Positions 42,899-52,792 of a DNA stretch of 64,000 nucleotides are shown here, in pieces. The stretch's first letter is position 1. Every line of letters starts with the position of its first letter. The notes beneath the pieces are model-generated. The model searched no databases and was not told the DNA's origin. It saw nothing but the letters and a program-made list of their open reading frames with translations. Origin of the DNA: Flagellimonas abyssi (GTDB lineage Bacteria; Bacteroidota; Bacteroidia; Flavobacteriales; Flavobacteriaceae); contig NZ_JAHZSV010000005.1 of the NCBI RefSeq assembly GCF_019457905.1, forward strand, positions 1-64,000, written 5' to 3'. The position numbers were made by a program, and so were the translations under genes.

Positions 42899-44814
42899 TT
42901 ACTTTCTTCTTTTATTGGCGTGCTTGCATCTCCTTTGAGGTACTCGTCCAAAAACTCCAATATTTTGCTGTATGCAGTGATTTGATTCTCTTTTTTGACA
43001 AAACCATGTCCTTCATCCTCAAAGAGGACATACTCAACAGGGACTCCATTCTGACGCACCCCAGCTACAATTTCGTCAGACTCTGCCTGCAATACCCTAG
43101 GGTCTTGTGAGCCTTGAAGTACGATCAACGGTTTGGTGACCTTATCGGTATGGAAAAGAGGGGAAATCTGTTTCAACCGAACGGAGTCGGCACTGTAAGG
43201 GTCTCCCAATTCTTTATACAATGCATCTTTAAAGGATTCCCACCATGGCGGAATACTTTTTAGGGTTCTCATCCAATTGGTCACCCCAAAGAGATTGACC
43301 CCTACATCAAATTCTTCAGGGGCGTAGGTCAAAGCGGCCATGGTCATGTATCCGCCGTAGGATCCTCCAATAATTCCTATTTTCTCCCCATCGATTTCAG
43401 GTTGTTGAGCTAGCCAATTTTTTCCTTCTACGCAATCTTTCAAATCTTTGTCACCATGGTTAAGGTCGTCCATTTGGTAGAAGGTTTTGCCATATCCACT
43501 GCTTCCACGATTGTTCACCGCTAAAACGGCATAACCATGGTTCACCAAATATTGGATAAACGAGCTGAAGTTTTGACGGGATTGCCCACCAGGACCTCCA
43601 TGTACCCAAACCAAAGCGGGTACAGGATTTTCTTCGCTTGCTTGGTGTGGGGTATAGTAAATGGCTGGGATTTCCAAGCCATCAAAGGATTCATATCGGA
43701 TTACCTCGGCCTTGACCAGATCCTGTCCTTGGATTTCTGGGTTCAATACATCAGTCAGCTTTTTCTGCTCCTTGGTTTCCAAATTGTACACATAAAGGTT
43801 TGATGGTGTATGCGAACCGCCTGCGTAAAAACGCATCATGGTTTCGTCGTCGGAAAAGCTAACGCTGGTAATTTCCATGTTCTCCACCTTGGGGAGTTCT
43901 ATGTTTTTGCCCGTGGCCACCTCCATCACTTCGATGGTGTTTTTGGCATCTTCGTTAATGTAAGTGACTTGATAGGTGCCATTATCCGTAAAATAACTAC
44001 CTGAAATATCCCAATCACGTTCCATTGCCTTTTCGTACGAGCCATCAGCAATGGTGTATTTCATCAAATAAGAAAATTCGCTGCCATCATCGGTGGTGTA
44101 ATAAAGTGCGGAACCATCGGGTGAAAAATCCTGCGGTGCGTTTCCACTTTGGTTTTTGTTGATTTTCATCAATTCTTTTGACTCCAAATTATACAAGAAC
44201 AAATCGCTATCGTTCGTATTGATGGATTTGCTCAACGCCACATATTTTTCATCTGGGGAAACAACGCCAACATCGTATCCATCATCGTTTTGATAGATCA
44301 ATTGGGCGTCCATGGTCTCCAAATTCATTTTGTAGAGGTCCATAAATCGGCTATCCCGCTTGTTGGAGCCATAAAAGAATGCCGATTTGTCCTCGGACCA
44401 TTGGTAAAACAGGGAACGGGCCCCTTCCTCTGGTGTCAGGTCTTTGTTGCTGCCATCGGTGTCCCGAACAAAAATGTGATAGATTTCATCGCCATTGTTG
44501 TCCATACGGAAGAGCATTCGTTCATCATTCGGAAAATAAGAAATAGAGAACACCGATGAGCTGTCCGATTGCGTTATGGGAATCATGTCGCCACCCGAAG
44601 TGGGTATGGTGTAGATATTATAAATGCCCGAACGGTTGCTCGATACCAACAATTTGGATTTGTCGGGTGAAAAACTTCCTCCTCCAATGGATTCGTTATC
44701 CATCATTTGGGCAATGGTGTAGGTCTTCATCGTATCTGCTACGGAAGGTTCCTTTTTTTCTTCTTTGCACGCCCAAATGCTGGTGATCAGGGCAATGGCC
44801 AATAATTTTTTCAT
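42895..44814 (-). CDS. S9-family prolyl oligopeptidase-like lipoprotein
   Basis: A 639-residue envelope peptidase. The signal peptide ends in TSIWACKEE (lipidated Cys). A seven-bladed propeller of PD40/WD40-like repeats (GGGSFSPDKSKLLVSSNRSG, DGYDVGVVSPDEKYVALS) covers residues 30-380. The C-terminal alpha/beta-hydrolase domain has the nucleophile in GIIGGSYGGYM and the histidine in FEDEGHGF. It probably removes dipeptides from proline-containing peptides. The frame is open from 44919, but ATG 44814 begins the signal peptide and lies 8 bp after the BNR protein stop. Confidence 0.93.
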   Translation of the reverse strand: MKKLLAIALITSIWACKEEKKEPSVADTMKTYTIAQMMDNESIGGGSFSPDKSKLLVSSNRSGIYNIYTIPTSGGDMIPITQSDSSSVFSISYFPNDERMLFRMDNNGDEIYHIFVRDTDGSNKDLTPEEGARSLFYQWSEDKSAFFYGSNKRDSRFMDLYKMNLETMDAQLIYQNDDGYDVGVVSPDEKYVALSKSINTNDSDLFLYNLESKELMKINKNQSGNAPQDFSPDGSALYYTTDDGSEFSYLMKYTIADGSYEKAMERDWDISGSYFTDNGTYQVTYINEDAKNTIEVMEVATGKNIELPKVENMEITSVSFSDDETMMRFYAGGSHTPSNLYVYNLETKEQKKLTDVLNPEIQGQDLVKAEVIRYESFDGLEIPAIYYTPHQASEENPVPALVWVHGGPGGQSRQNFSSFIQYLVNHGYAVLAVNNRGSSGYGKTFYQMDDLNHGDKDLKDCVEGKNWLAQQPEIDGEKIGIIGGSYGGYMTMAALTYAPEEFDVGVNLFGVTNWMRTLKSIPPWWESFKDALYKELGDPYSADSVRLKQISPLFHTDKVTKPLIVLQGSQDPRVLQAESDEIVAGVRQNGVPVEYVLFEDEGHGFVKKENQITAYSKILEFLDEYLKGDASTPIKEESK

Positions 44815-44821
44815 GGTTCGC

Positions 44822-47800
44822 TTATTTAAGTTCAAAACTTTCGGTTTCCTTAAAAGGAGATAGATCCAATGATTCAATGGATGTTCTGTACGATTTCCAT
44901 TCATCATTAAAGAAGGCATTGGTGCTTTCCAATACTGCCTTTAGTTCTTCTTCTGCAAACCGAATCATTCTTCTTTCGGTTTCGGTGATTCCAGATTTTC
45001 TTGTGTTCACATAATAAGAAGCATCTCCCAATCTGGTCATTACGTTGGGTTCGGGGTCATCGGTGATTCCTTGTCGTTTGTCTTCCTTGCCCAAATACAG
45101 AGCAATGACAGAATCGATTTGCTTTGTAATTTCTTCGGATGCTTTTATCTGTTCCTTGAACTTGTCCTTGTCCAGTTCCTTGAGCTCTTTTTTGAATTTT
45201 TCTGCCAAATTTTTGCTTTCCACCAATTGTTTTACGGCATCCGCGGCTGTTTGCGTGTACCCTTCCAGTTTTTTGCCAGTTTCGTACACTTCGTTGATGG
45301 AGGCGAGATCAACATCCAACCTTGGGTCCGTTTTAACGGTTACCATGGTGGAATCGGACACATCGCCATAAACCGCCTTTACTTTGTAAGTTCCTGGTTT
45401 TACCTCGATACCACCACGTTCCCTATCGCGTTTGCTGATGGTTCTCGAAGGTCTATCTGGACCTTTTTCATCCAGGTTCCAATAAATTCTATGGAAACCA
45501 GCCTTTTCGGGAGTTTTGTATTTCAATGTTCTGATGAGCCTATCACCATCATAGAATTCAAAAAAGATGGAATCCTTGATTTTTTCCTTTGGCTTTTCGT
45601 CCTCGGCCTTGTCACCTTCATCGCTCTCGTCTTTTTTCTCTTCCTTGGATTTGTCAGCTCCTTCTTTTAGGTAGTATGTGATCATAGCTCCCGACTCCCT
45701 GTTCTCACCGCTGTAAATGGCATCTCCACCAAACCTACCGCCAGTGGGCTGTTGGTAAGCGGCCAAAAAGGCATCAGGACTATCAAAAAGACCGATTTCT
45801 TTCTCCAAAACAGATGTATTGTCCGCTAATTTTCGTAACGGTCGGATATCATCCAATACCCAAGCGGCCCTACCAAAGGTTCCGATGACCAAATCCTGTT
45901 CCCTTGGATGAATGGCCAAATCCTTTGTGGAAACGGTTGGGAAATCCTTGTCCCATTTTTTCCAATTGTTGCCTGCGTCCAATGAAAGATAAAGTCCATC
46001 ATCCGTACCCAAGAACATGAGGTTTGGGTTTTTTTGGTCCTCGATAATGGAAAGCGTGTAGCTTTCCACATCGTTTTCATCTACAATACGGGTCCAGGTT
46101 TTGCCATAGTCTTTGGTGCGGTAGGCGTATGGTGTATAATTAAACCTTCTGTAATCGTTTGCTATCAATAGGGCTTCGCCTTTATTGTTTTGGGAAGCTT
46201 TTATCTGTGGAATCCAGCTTCCCGTTGGTAAGCCTTTGATGTTTTTGGTGACATCGACCCAAGTTTCTCCACCATTTTGGGTATAGTGCACACGTCCATC
46301 GTCAGTTCCAATCCAGAGCATATCCTTTTCAACGGGTGAAGGTTCGATGACGATGATGGTGCAGTGGTTTTCCGCCCCTGTGGCATCCATCGTAAGTCCA
46401 CCGCTTTCGCTCTGTTTTTGTTTTTCTTTATCGTTTGTCGTCAGGTCTGGCGAGATTACTTCCCAAGTCAAACCTTTGTTTGTGGATTTGTGCACAAACT
46501 GACTTCCAAAATATACCGTGCTGTTATCAAAAGGGTCTTGGCCGATGGCCGCGTTCCAGTTAAACCGAAGTTTTGTGTCAGCATCGGGAGGGGTAGGGCG
46601 TACAATGTAACCGTTCCCTGTTTTCCAATCGTATCGGCTCACATATCCTTGCTGGCTCATGGCGTATCCGAATTGGCTATCGTCTTTGTCCGGAACCACA
46701 TCGAACCCATCGCCGAAGGCGATTTCTTGCCAATAACTGTTTCGGATACCTTGTGCTTTCCAAACATAGGCGGGTCCTCTCCAAGAGCCGTTGTCCTGCA
46801 TACCTCCATATACATTGTACGGATACTCGTTGTCCGTACTAATGTGATAGAACTGTGCCACGGGCAAATTACCAATAAAGCGCCATGTTTTGCCTCCGTT
46901 TTTGGTAATGTTGAGACCTCCATCGTTACCATCCATCATAAATTGTCCGTTTTCGGGGTGAATCCACCAAGCATGGTGATCGGGGTGTACACCATTGTCC
47001 ACCCCATAGGCGGGCATCAATTGGGTGAAGTTTTTACCACCATCTTCGGAAACATTGATATAGGTGAAAACCGAATACACCCGATTTTCGTTCTGAGGGT
47101 CCACATATATTTCTGAATAATAAAATGGACGGTTTCCTATATCGCTTTTATCATTGATTTTTTCCCATTTGAAACCACCATCTGTGGATTTGTACAAAGC
47201 GTTTTTCTTCGCCTCTACCAAGGCATAGATGATATTGGGTTTGTTTCGGGCTATGGCAACACCAATCCTTCCCAAATCTCCTTTGGGAAGTCCATCTTCT
47301 GCGGTGATTTGTTTCCATGTTTTACCACCGTCGTGCGTAATGTGCAATCCGCTGCCTTCTCCGCCCGACTTAAAGAACCATGGTTCTCTTTTGTGCTCCC
47401 ACATGGCAGCAATCAGTTTGTTCGGGTTTTTTGGGTCCATGACCAAATCGGCAATGCCTGTTTTGTTGTTCACGAACAATACCTTTTCCCAAGTTTCCCC
47501 ACCATCGGTAGTTTTAAAGACACCTCGCTCGGGGTGCTCGCCCCAAGGGGAACCAATGGCGCCTATATACACTACATCGGGGTCTGTTGGGTCTATTATG
47601 ACCCTATGGATATGCCTTGTTTTCTCCAATCCCATGGATTTCCATGTTTTACCCCCGTCCAGGGACTTATAAATTCCATATCCGCCATTTAGGCTGTTTC
47701 TTGGGTTGCCCTCTCCTGTACCTACCCAGATTACCGATGGGTTGGATTGTTGGATGGCCACAGCTCCTATTGAGCCTGTTACTTCATTATCAAAAACAGG

Positions 47801-48028
47801 TTCCCATTTTATCCCGCCAGAAGTTGATTTCCACAAGCCGCCCGAAGCTGTTCCAACAAACATTACATCGGGATTGGAATGGACCACATCAATGGAAGTG
47901 ACACGACCGCTCATTCCTGCGGGACCAATGTTTCTTGGTTTCATGTCGCGCAGCAGTTCCACATCAAAATCTTGTGCGGTGATACTGGCCGTAATAAGAA
48001 GAACAAAATAGAGGATTGATTTTTTCAT
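44822..48028 (-). CDS. Secreted VPS10/BNR-repeat beta-propeller protein
   Basis: A 1068-residue secreted protein with a signal peptide (SILYFVLLITASITAQ). The first 700 residues hold many BNR/sialidase-like Asp-box repeats (SxDGGKTW, TTDGGETW, SLDAGNNW), as in VPS10/sortilin-type propellers. The C-terminal third has an Ig-like region (PGTYKVKAVYGDVSDSTMVTV) and a charged helical tail. The family is often annotated as a glycosyl hydrolase but I see no catalytic residues. It is upstream of an S9 peptidase and DUF2490 gene in the same direction. Confidence 0.9.
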   Translation of the reverse strand: MKKSILYFVLLITASITAQDFDVELLRDMKPRNIGPAGMSGRVTSIDVVHSNPDVMFVGTASGGLWKSTSGGIKWEPVFDNEVTGSIGAVAIQQSNPSVIWVGTGEGNPRNSLNGGYGIYKSLDGGKTWKSMGLEKTRHIHRVIIDPTDPDVVYIGAIGSPWGEHPERGVFKTTDGGETWEKVLFVNNKTGIADLVMDPKNPNKLIAAMWEHKREPWFFKSGGEGSGLHITHDGGKTWKQITAEDGLPKGDLGRIGVAIARNKPNIIYALVEAKKNALYKSTDGGFKWEKINDKSDIGNRPFYYSEIYVDPQNENRVYSVFTYINVSEDGGKNFTQLMPAYGVDNGVHPDHHAWWIHPENGQFMMDGNDGGLNITKNGGKTWRFIGNLPVAQFYHISTDNEYPYNVYGGMQDNGSWRGPAYVWKAQGIRNSYWQEIAFGDGFDVVPDKDDSQFGYAMSQQGYVSRYDWKTGNGYIVRPTPPDADTKLRFNWNAAIGQDPFDNSTVYFGSQFVHKSTNKGLTWEVISPDLTTNDKEKQKQSESGGLTMDATGAENHCTIIVIEPSPVEKDMLWIGTDDGRVHYTQNGGETWVDVTKNIKGLPTGSWIPQIKASQNNKGEALLIANDYRRFNYTPYAYRTKDYGKTWTRIVDENDVESYTLSIIEDQKNPNLMFLGTDDGLYLSLDAGNNWKKWDKDFPTVSTKDLAIHPREQDLVIGTFGRAAWVLDDIRPLRKLADNTSVLEKEIGLFDSPDAFLAAYQQPTGGRFGGDAIYSGENRESGAMITYYLKEGADKSKEEKKDESDEGDKAEDEKPKEKIKDSIFFEFYDGDRLIRTLKYKTPEKAGFHRIYWNLDEKGPDRPSRTISKRDRERGGIEVKPGTYKVKAVYGDVSDSTMVTVKTDPRLDVDLASINEVYETGKKLEGYTQTAADAVKQLVESKNLAEKFKKELKELDKDKFKEQIKASEEITKQIDSVIALYLGKEDKRQGITDDPEPNVMTRLGDASYYVNTRKSGITETERRMIRFAEEELKAVLESTNAFFNDEWKSYRTSIESLDLSPFKETESFELK

Positions 48029-48176
48029 TAGTTGGCTTTGTTTTTTGAGTTTAGCTTTGACCAGTTAACGGCATACTTCGGACAAGCACGGTCATTTTTT
48101 GGTCGCTTAAAGATACCAAAAACCCCTACCTCATTTCTTAAAAGGATGTTAATGAAGTGTGAAGGGACAGCGTGGC

Positions 48177-49433
48177 TTATTTATCCTTGTAAACGACCCC
48201 ATCTTTCATCACATATTTTACGTGTTTCATTTGAGAAATGTTTTCAACAGGATTCCCCTCAACAGCAATGATATCTGCCAAGTATCCTTTTTGAATCGTT
48301 CCCAGTTCATCAAAATGAAGAATTTTTGCATTCAGTGAGGTTGCTGATCGTAAGGCTTTGATGGGCTCCATGCCGTAGGCTACCATAAGTTCCAGTTCAC
48401 GATAATTTTCTCCGTGGGTAAATACACCAACGTCGCCACCAAAAACAATATCAACCCCCGATTGCAGAGCCAGTTGAAAGGATTTTTTCTTTTTTGCCAC
48501 TCGTTCCGGGTCGGGTTCGGCACCTTTTTTCCAACCTTGATATTGCGATATGGCATCTCCCGCGGCAAGGGTTGGGCAAAGGGCTACTCCATTTTCTTTC
48601 ATCAAACTAAAGATTTCGGCAGTACCGCCATCGCCGTGTTCAATGGTTTCCACACCTCCCAAAATAGCGCGCCTCATTCCTTCTGGGGTACTGGCATGGG
48701 CCACCACATAACGACCAGCTGTGGTAGCTGCAGAAACCATAGCGTTTATTTCCTCCTGTAAAAAGGTAGGCTGGGAGGGCTCACCCTTGCCCCAGCGGTA
48801 ATCCGCATATATTTTTATGAAGTTGGCCCCGTTGCCTAGTTGAGTTCTCACTTCTTTGACGGCATTGTCCCTACCGCTCACGGGAACAGCACCGAGAGGC
48901 ACTGTGACACCGTCATGGAACCCTTTTGGACCATAGGCTCCTGTCGCCACTATGGCTGGACCCGCCATCAAAGTGCGCGGGCCTGGAATAATACCGCCGT
49001 CAATCGTCTTTTTGAGGTAGATATCGGTATAACCAGCTCCCTCTGAACCCAGGTCACGCATGGCGGTGACGCCTGCCATCAATGAATTTTTGGCGTGAAC
49101 GGAGCCTCTGATAGCCCTCTCAGTGGGGGATTCCTTCAGAACTTGGTCGTTCCATTCTGTTTCGTTGTATGGGTGCAACAGCAAATGGGAATGTCCTTCA
49201 ATAATACCTGGCATCAGGGTCATGCCCTTTAATTCTTTTTTGGTGTAGGAGCTGGCTCTTTTCAAACCGTTCATTGGGCCAGCATAGGTTATTCGGTTGC
49301 TGTCAATAGCCACTACCCAACCGTTATGGATTTTCTTACCATCAAAAACCCGTTCTGGTACAAGTAGGGTCTGTGATTGCAATGTGTTCACCAATAAGGT
49401 AATAGCTAGGACAAATATGTATTTTGATTGCAT
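48177..49433 (-). CDS. Secreted amidohydrolase-family protein
   Basis: A 418-residue metal-dependent hydrolase with a signal peptide (YIFVLAITLLVNTLQSQ). The metal-binding motifs are IIEGHSHLLLHPYNE, a lysine candidate in GANFIKIYAD, ARYVVAHAS-like (GRYVVAHAST), VETIEHGD and IVFGGDVGVF. The order fits imidazolonepropionase-like/Xaa-Pro dipeptidase-type amidohydrolases. Substrate unknown, perhaps a peptide. The paralogue lies just upstream. Confidence 0.9.
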   Translation of the reverse strand: MQSKYIFVLAITLLVNTLQSQTLLVPERVFDGKKIHNGWVVAIDSNRITYAGPMNGLKRASSYTKKELKGMTLMPGIIEGHSHLLLHPYNETEWNDQVLKESPTERAIRGSVHAKNSLMAGVTAMRDLGSEGAGYTDIYLKKTIDGGIIPGPRTLMAGPAIVATGAYGPKGFHDGVTVPLGAVPVSGRDNAVKEVRTQLGNGANFIKIYADYRWGKGEPSQPTFLQEEINAMVSAATTAGRYVVAHASTPEGMRRAILGGVETIEHGDGGTAEIFSLMKENGVALCPTLAAGDAISQYQGWKKGAEPDPERVAKKKKSFQLALQSGVDIVFGGDVGVFTHGENYRELELMVAYGMEPIKALRSATSLNAKILHFDELGTIQKGYLADIIAVEGNPVENISQMKHVKYVMKDGVVYKDK

Positions 49434-49454
49434 GTTGAGGTTGTTGTTTTGGAA

Positions 49455-50861
49455 TTAATCCATTTTAGCGTTCTCCAATAATTTCTGAATTCGTTTTTTG
49501 GAAAACACCTGATTTCCCTTGATCACGGAGTAAATCTTCTGTGTATTTTGGATGTTTTCCAATGGATTGGCATCCAAAATAACCAAATCGGAGACTTTTC
49601 CTTTGGAAATTTCTCCATAATCATCCGTTTGACTTAAGAATTTTGCTCCGTTTGGACAAGAGGTTCGCAGTGCATCGAGAGGTGATATCCCGTTCGCTAC
49701 CATGGCCTGTAATTCCTTGTGCAAGGAAATACCAGGATAGGCATAAGAGTTGAACGCCCCGCTGTCCGACCCAGCCAATAATTGAACTCCAGCGGAATCA
49801 AGCGATTTCGCCAATTCGCCAAAAAAAGCATCCAATCGCTTTCTATTTTCACTGGCTTCTTCGGATGAATTTAATGCTGATTGTATTCTTCCTTGATAGG
49901 TTTGTATGATACCATCACCCATGTATTGAAGATACTCATCGTTGCTATGGTCCACCTCGTCCAAATAACTCAATGTTTCCCCAATGTGAAGGGTCGGAAC
50001 TACAAAAACATCATTTTCTTTTAACGTATTAAAGGTTTTGTGCGCAGTGCTGTCCGCATAACCTTCCATAAGGGCTGGCATGGCGTCCCAAAAACCAATT
50101 TCACCCTGACTCAGCTTCTCGGTAATTTCCATTTCATTGCTGGCACAGCCTTTCATAATGTAGTAGAGGTGCTCAATGCCATCCATCCCTGCGTATATAG
50201 TCTCTTCCAAGGTTACAGTGAACGGCATATGCCCAGAAACGGTAAATCCTCTTTTCTTGGCTTCTCTTATTGCTGCCAAGTAGCTGTCAGGTGAAATTCT
50301 ACTGTCATAAATTTTTACAAAGTCCACGTTTAAAGATTCTAGCGAATCCAATGCTTGGACAACATCATCTTCCGTTTCCACTTCCAAGGAACCTGCCCAT
50401 CTACTATTGGGACCATCTATTTTTGGTCCAGCGGTAAAGATTGTGGGGCCAACCAACTCTTCTGAGGCAATTTGATTTTTCCAGTCCATAACGGAATAGG
50501 TGAGGTCGCCGCCTGCATCACGAACTGTGGTAATGCCATTGGCAATGAACAGTTTTAGAAAGTTCTTGTTGTTTTTGATCAAAGTATCACCTCCCCGTAA
50601 ATGGATATGATTGTCCCAAAACCCAGGTAGAATGTACTTTCCAGAGGCGTCGATGGTGGAATCAGCCTTAAAATTGCTTGAACCTTCAGTTTCTACGGCC
50701 TCAATCTTACCATTGGATACCAAGATATTTTGGGTTTCAATTTTTCCGGTTTCCAGATGGATGACCTGTGCATTGGTAATTGCGAGATCGTAATGGTTGA
50801 TAGTTTCCTTCTTACAGCTGGCGATTATGAAGAGAAGGGATAAAAGTAAAGGTCTAATCAT
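49455..50861 (-). CDS. Amidohydrolase-family lipoprotein
   Basis: A 468-residue hydrolase related to its downstream neighbour. The signal peptide ends in LFIIASCKK (lipidated Cys). Metal-binding motifs are PGFWDNHIHLRGGD, VDFVKIYD with a candidate carboxylated lysine, TVSGHMPFT, GIEHLYY and LLAGSDSGAF. It lies 21 bp upstream of the second amidohydrolase gene, indicating co-transcription. Substrate unknown. Confidence 0.9.
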   Translation of the reverse strand: MIRPLLLSLLFIIASCKKETINHYDLAITNAQVIHLETGKIETQNILVSNGKIEAVETEGSSNFKADSTIDASGKYILPGFWDNHIHLRGGDTLIKNNKNFLKLFIANGITTVRDAGGDLTYSVMDWKNQIASEELVGPTIFTAGPKIDGPNSRWAGSLEVETEDDVVQALDSLESLNVDFVKIYDSRISPDSYLAAIREAKKRGFTVSGHMPFTVTLEETIYAGMDGIEHLYYIMKGCASNEMEITEKLSQGEIGFWDAMPALMEGYADSTAHKTFNTLKENDVFVVPTLHIGETLSYLDEVDHSNDEYLQYMGDGIIQTYQGRIQSALNSSEEASENRKRLDAFFGELAKSLDSAGVQLLAGSDSGAFNSYAYPGISLHKELQAMVANGISPLDALRTSCPNGAKFLSQTDDYGEISKGKVSDLVILDANPLENIQNTQKIYSVIKGNQVFSKKRIQKLLENAKMD

Positions 50862-50963
50862 TTTAGTTTGGTTTATTATAATCCTTAAAGATACCTGATT
50901 TTTTATTTCCTATCCCTTTGGGTTTTTCCGATTTTTTTGGTGATTTTTAACCAAATACAAGTT

Positions 50964-52217
50964 TTGAAGGAAACAAAACCAAGCTGGCTCTATTTATTAT
51001 TGTTGATTCTCTCGGGAGAGGCCATCTTTATCCTTCCTTTTGTGCTACCACGTGTTTTTAGGCCCACGGTTCTGGATGTTTTGGAGTTGGACAACGTAGA
51101 GTTAGGACTCTGCTTTTCGGTTTACGGACTGGTTGCTATGGTTTCTTATATTTTGGGCGGTCCATTGGCCGACAAGTACCAGCCTAGAAAGTTGATAGCC
51201 ATTGCTTTGTGGATGACCGCATTGGGCGGTTTTCTGTTCGCTCAATATCCAGATTTGTGGGTACTTCAGGTGTTGTATGGTTGGTGGGGATTTACCACGA
51301 TTTTTCTTTTTTGGGCGCCCATGATCAAGGCCACAAGGATTTGGGGAGGAAGCGATTCCCAAGGTAAGGCTTTTGGATTTTTGGATGGTGGTCGTGGACT
51401 TACGGGTGCCCTGTTCAGTTTATTGGGTGTGGTCGTGTTTTCGTTTTTTTTGTCCGAGTCTTTGGATATGGCGAGTTTGGATAGCCGTAAAGAAGCATTT
51501 ACATATGTACTCTACTTAACATCCATAATCATTATTCTGGTGGGGGTTTTGGTCTGGTTTTTTATGAAAACGGGTAAAAACGAAGAAGAAGCAACCCTTG
51601 ACCAGATTTCTTGGGGAGATATCAAACAGGTTTTAAAATTGCCCTCTGTTTGGCTTTTGATGGTGATTATTCTTTGTGGTTACGTGGGGTATAAGATTAC
51701 GGACATCATATCTCAATATGCGGAAGAGGTGATGCTGTACAACCAAGTGGATTCTGCCAAAGTGGGCACTTTGTTGCAATTCCTTCGCCCGGCCACTGGT
51801 ATTTTGGTGGGTTTGATAGCCGATAAACTGAAGATTACCTGGCTTCTGTTCATGAGTTTTGTATTAACCTTGATTGGAGGTGTATTGTTTGCCAGTGGAC
51901 TAATTGCACCTACCACAATGCTTTTGTTCTTTATGTCGGTGGTTGTGATAGCGGCAGGTGTATACGCTATAAGAGCTTTATACTTTGGTGTAATGCAGTC
52001 AGGAAAGATACCGATTACGTTCACAGGAACTGCTGTGGGACTCATTTCGTTGGTAGGATACACTCCTGATGTGTTCGCTGGACCAGCTTATGGTATGCTA
52101 TTGGACGCACATCCCGGAGAAGAACTGGGTCACCAACATGTTTTTTGGATGTTGAGTGCCTTTGCTTTTGTTGGCGGTTTAGCCGCATGGGTCTATCACA
52201 GAAAATATGGTAGATGA
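50964..52217 (+). CDS. MFS-family transporter with a non-ATG start
   Basis: A 417-residue transporter with about 12 transmembrane helices. Helix 2-3 has the MFS motif GGPLADKYQPRKLIA. The substrate is unknown; it lies divergent from two amidohydrolases, so a related metabolite is possible. No ATG exists near the N terminus. TTG 50964 (leading to KETKPSWLYLL) is preferred because it gives a compact N terminus before helix 1; TTG 50937 and GTG 50940 are alternatives. Confidence 0.88.
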   Translation: MKETKPSWLYLLLLILSGEAIFILPFVLPRVFRPTVLDVLELDNVELGLCFSVYGLVAMVSYILGGPLADKYQPRKLIAIALWMTALGGFLFAQYPDLWVLQVLYGWWGFTTIFLFWAPMIKATRIWGGSDSQGKAFGFLDGGRGLTGALFSLLGVVVFSFFLSESLDMASLDSRKEAFTYVLYLTSIIIILVGVLVWFFMKTGKNEEEATLDQISWGDIKQVLKLPSVWLLMVIILCGYVGYKITDIISQYAEEVMLYNQVDSAKVGTLLQFLRPATGILVGLIADKLKITWLLFMSFVLTLIGGVLFASGLIAPTTMLLFFMSVVVIAAGVYAIRALYFGVMQSGKIPITFTGTAVGLISLVGYTPDVFAGPAYGMLLDAHPGEELGHQHVFWMLSAFAFVGGLAAWVYHRKYGR

Positions 52218-52221
52218 TTTT

Positions 52222-52791
52222 CTAATTCCTGTATTTGATGTTTTTTTCTGAAAAGGCGATGATCTCCTTTATTCTTTTACTTCGTGTTTCTTCCCGTTTA
52301 GCCTGATTAAGCCACATGAGATACCCTTTTCGTTGCCCTACGGTGAAATTCTGAAAGTTGGTGTGGGCATTTGGCTTCTTTTTAAATGCCTTTTGTAGAT
52401 CCTCGGGAACCACACCATTTTCGGCATCATCCAACACGGTCCAAGAACCGTTTTCCTTGGCAATTTCAATCGCGTTTAACCCACTTTGGTGCATCAACCC
52501 ACTGTCTAACAAATCCTTTATGTAATCCTTGTTCACCTTACTCCATGTACTCTTCGGTTTTCTTGGGCAGAAGTATTGTTTGCGCTTGCCATCTCCTAAA
52601 CTTCTTACGGTACTGTCTATCCAACCGTAGCACAGGGCCACCTTTACGGCCTCTTCCCAACGCATACTTTCTTTATGGTGTTCCACCTTGTAGAAGATAA
52701 GATGGATGCCAGTGTATGAGCTATGGTTTTCATGAAGCCAATCGCGCCACTCCTCATCATTTTTAAAATAATGCTCCGGGTGCTTCTCCAA
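52222..52791 (-). CDS. YdeI/OmpD-associated family protein
   Basis: A 189-residue cytoplasmic protein of the YdeI/OmpD-associated family: EWRDWLHENHSSYTGIHLIFYKV, WEEAVKVALCYGWIDSTVRSLGDGKRKQYFCPRKPKSTWSKVN and VPEDLQKAFKKKPNAHTNFQ. The family has been linked to bacteriocin or peptide tolerance, but its biochemistry is unknown. It is tail to tail with the MFS gene and close to the M1 peptidase gene. Confidence 0.9.
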   Translation of the reverse strand: MEKHPEHYFKNDEEWRDWLHENHSSYTGIHLIFYKVEHHKESMRWEEAVKVALCYGWIDSTVRSLGDGKRKQYFCPRKPKSTWSKVNKDYIKDLLDSGLMHQSGLNAIEIAKENGSWTVLDDAENGVVPEDLQKAFKKKPNAHTNFQNFTVGQRKGYLMWLNQAKREETRSKRIKEIIAFSEKNIKYRN

Positions 52792-52792
52792 A

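Noticed and set aside
46364..47116. 250-codon plus-strand frame
   Set aside because: It lies wholly inside the BNR-repeat gene on the other strand and is a shadow of its codon bias.
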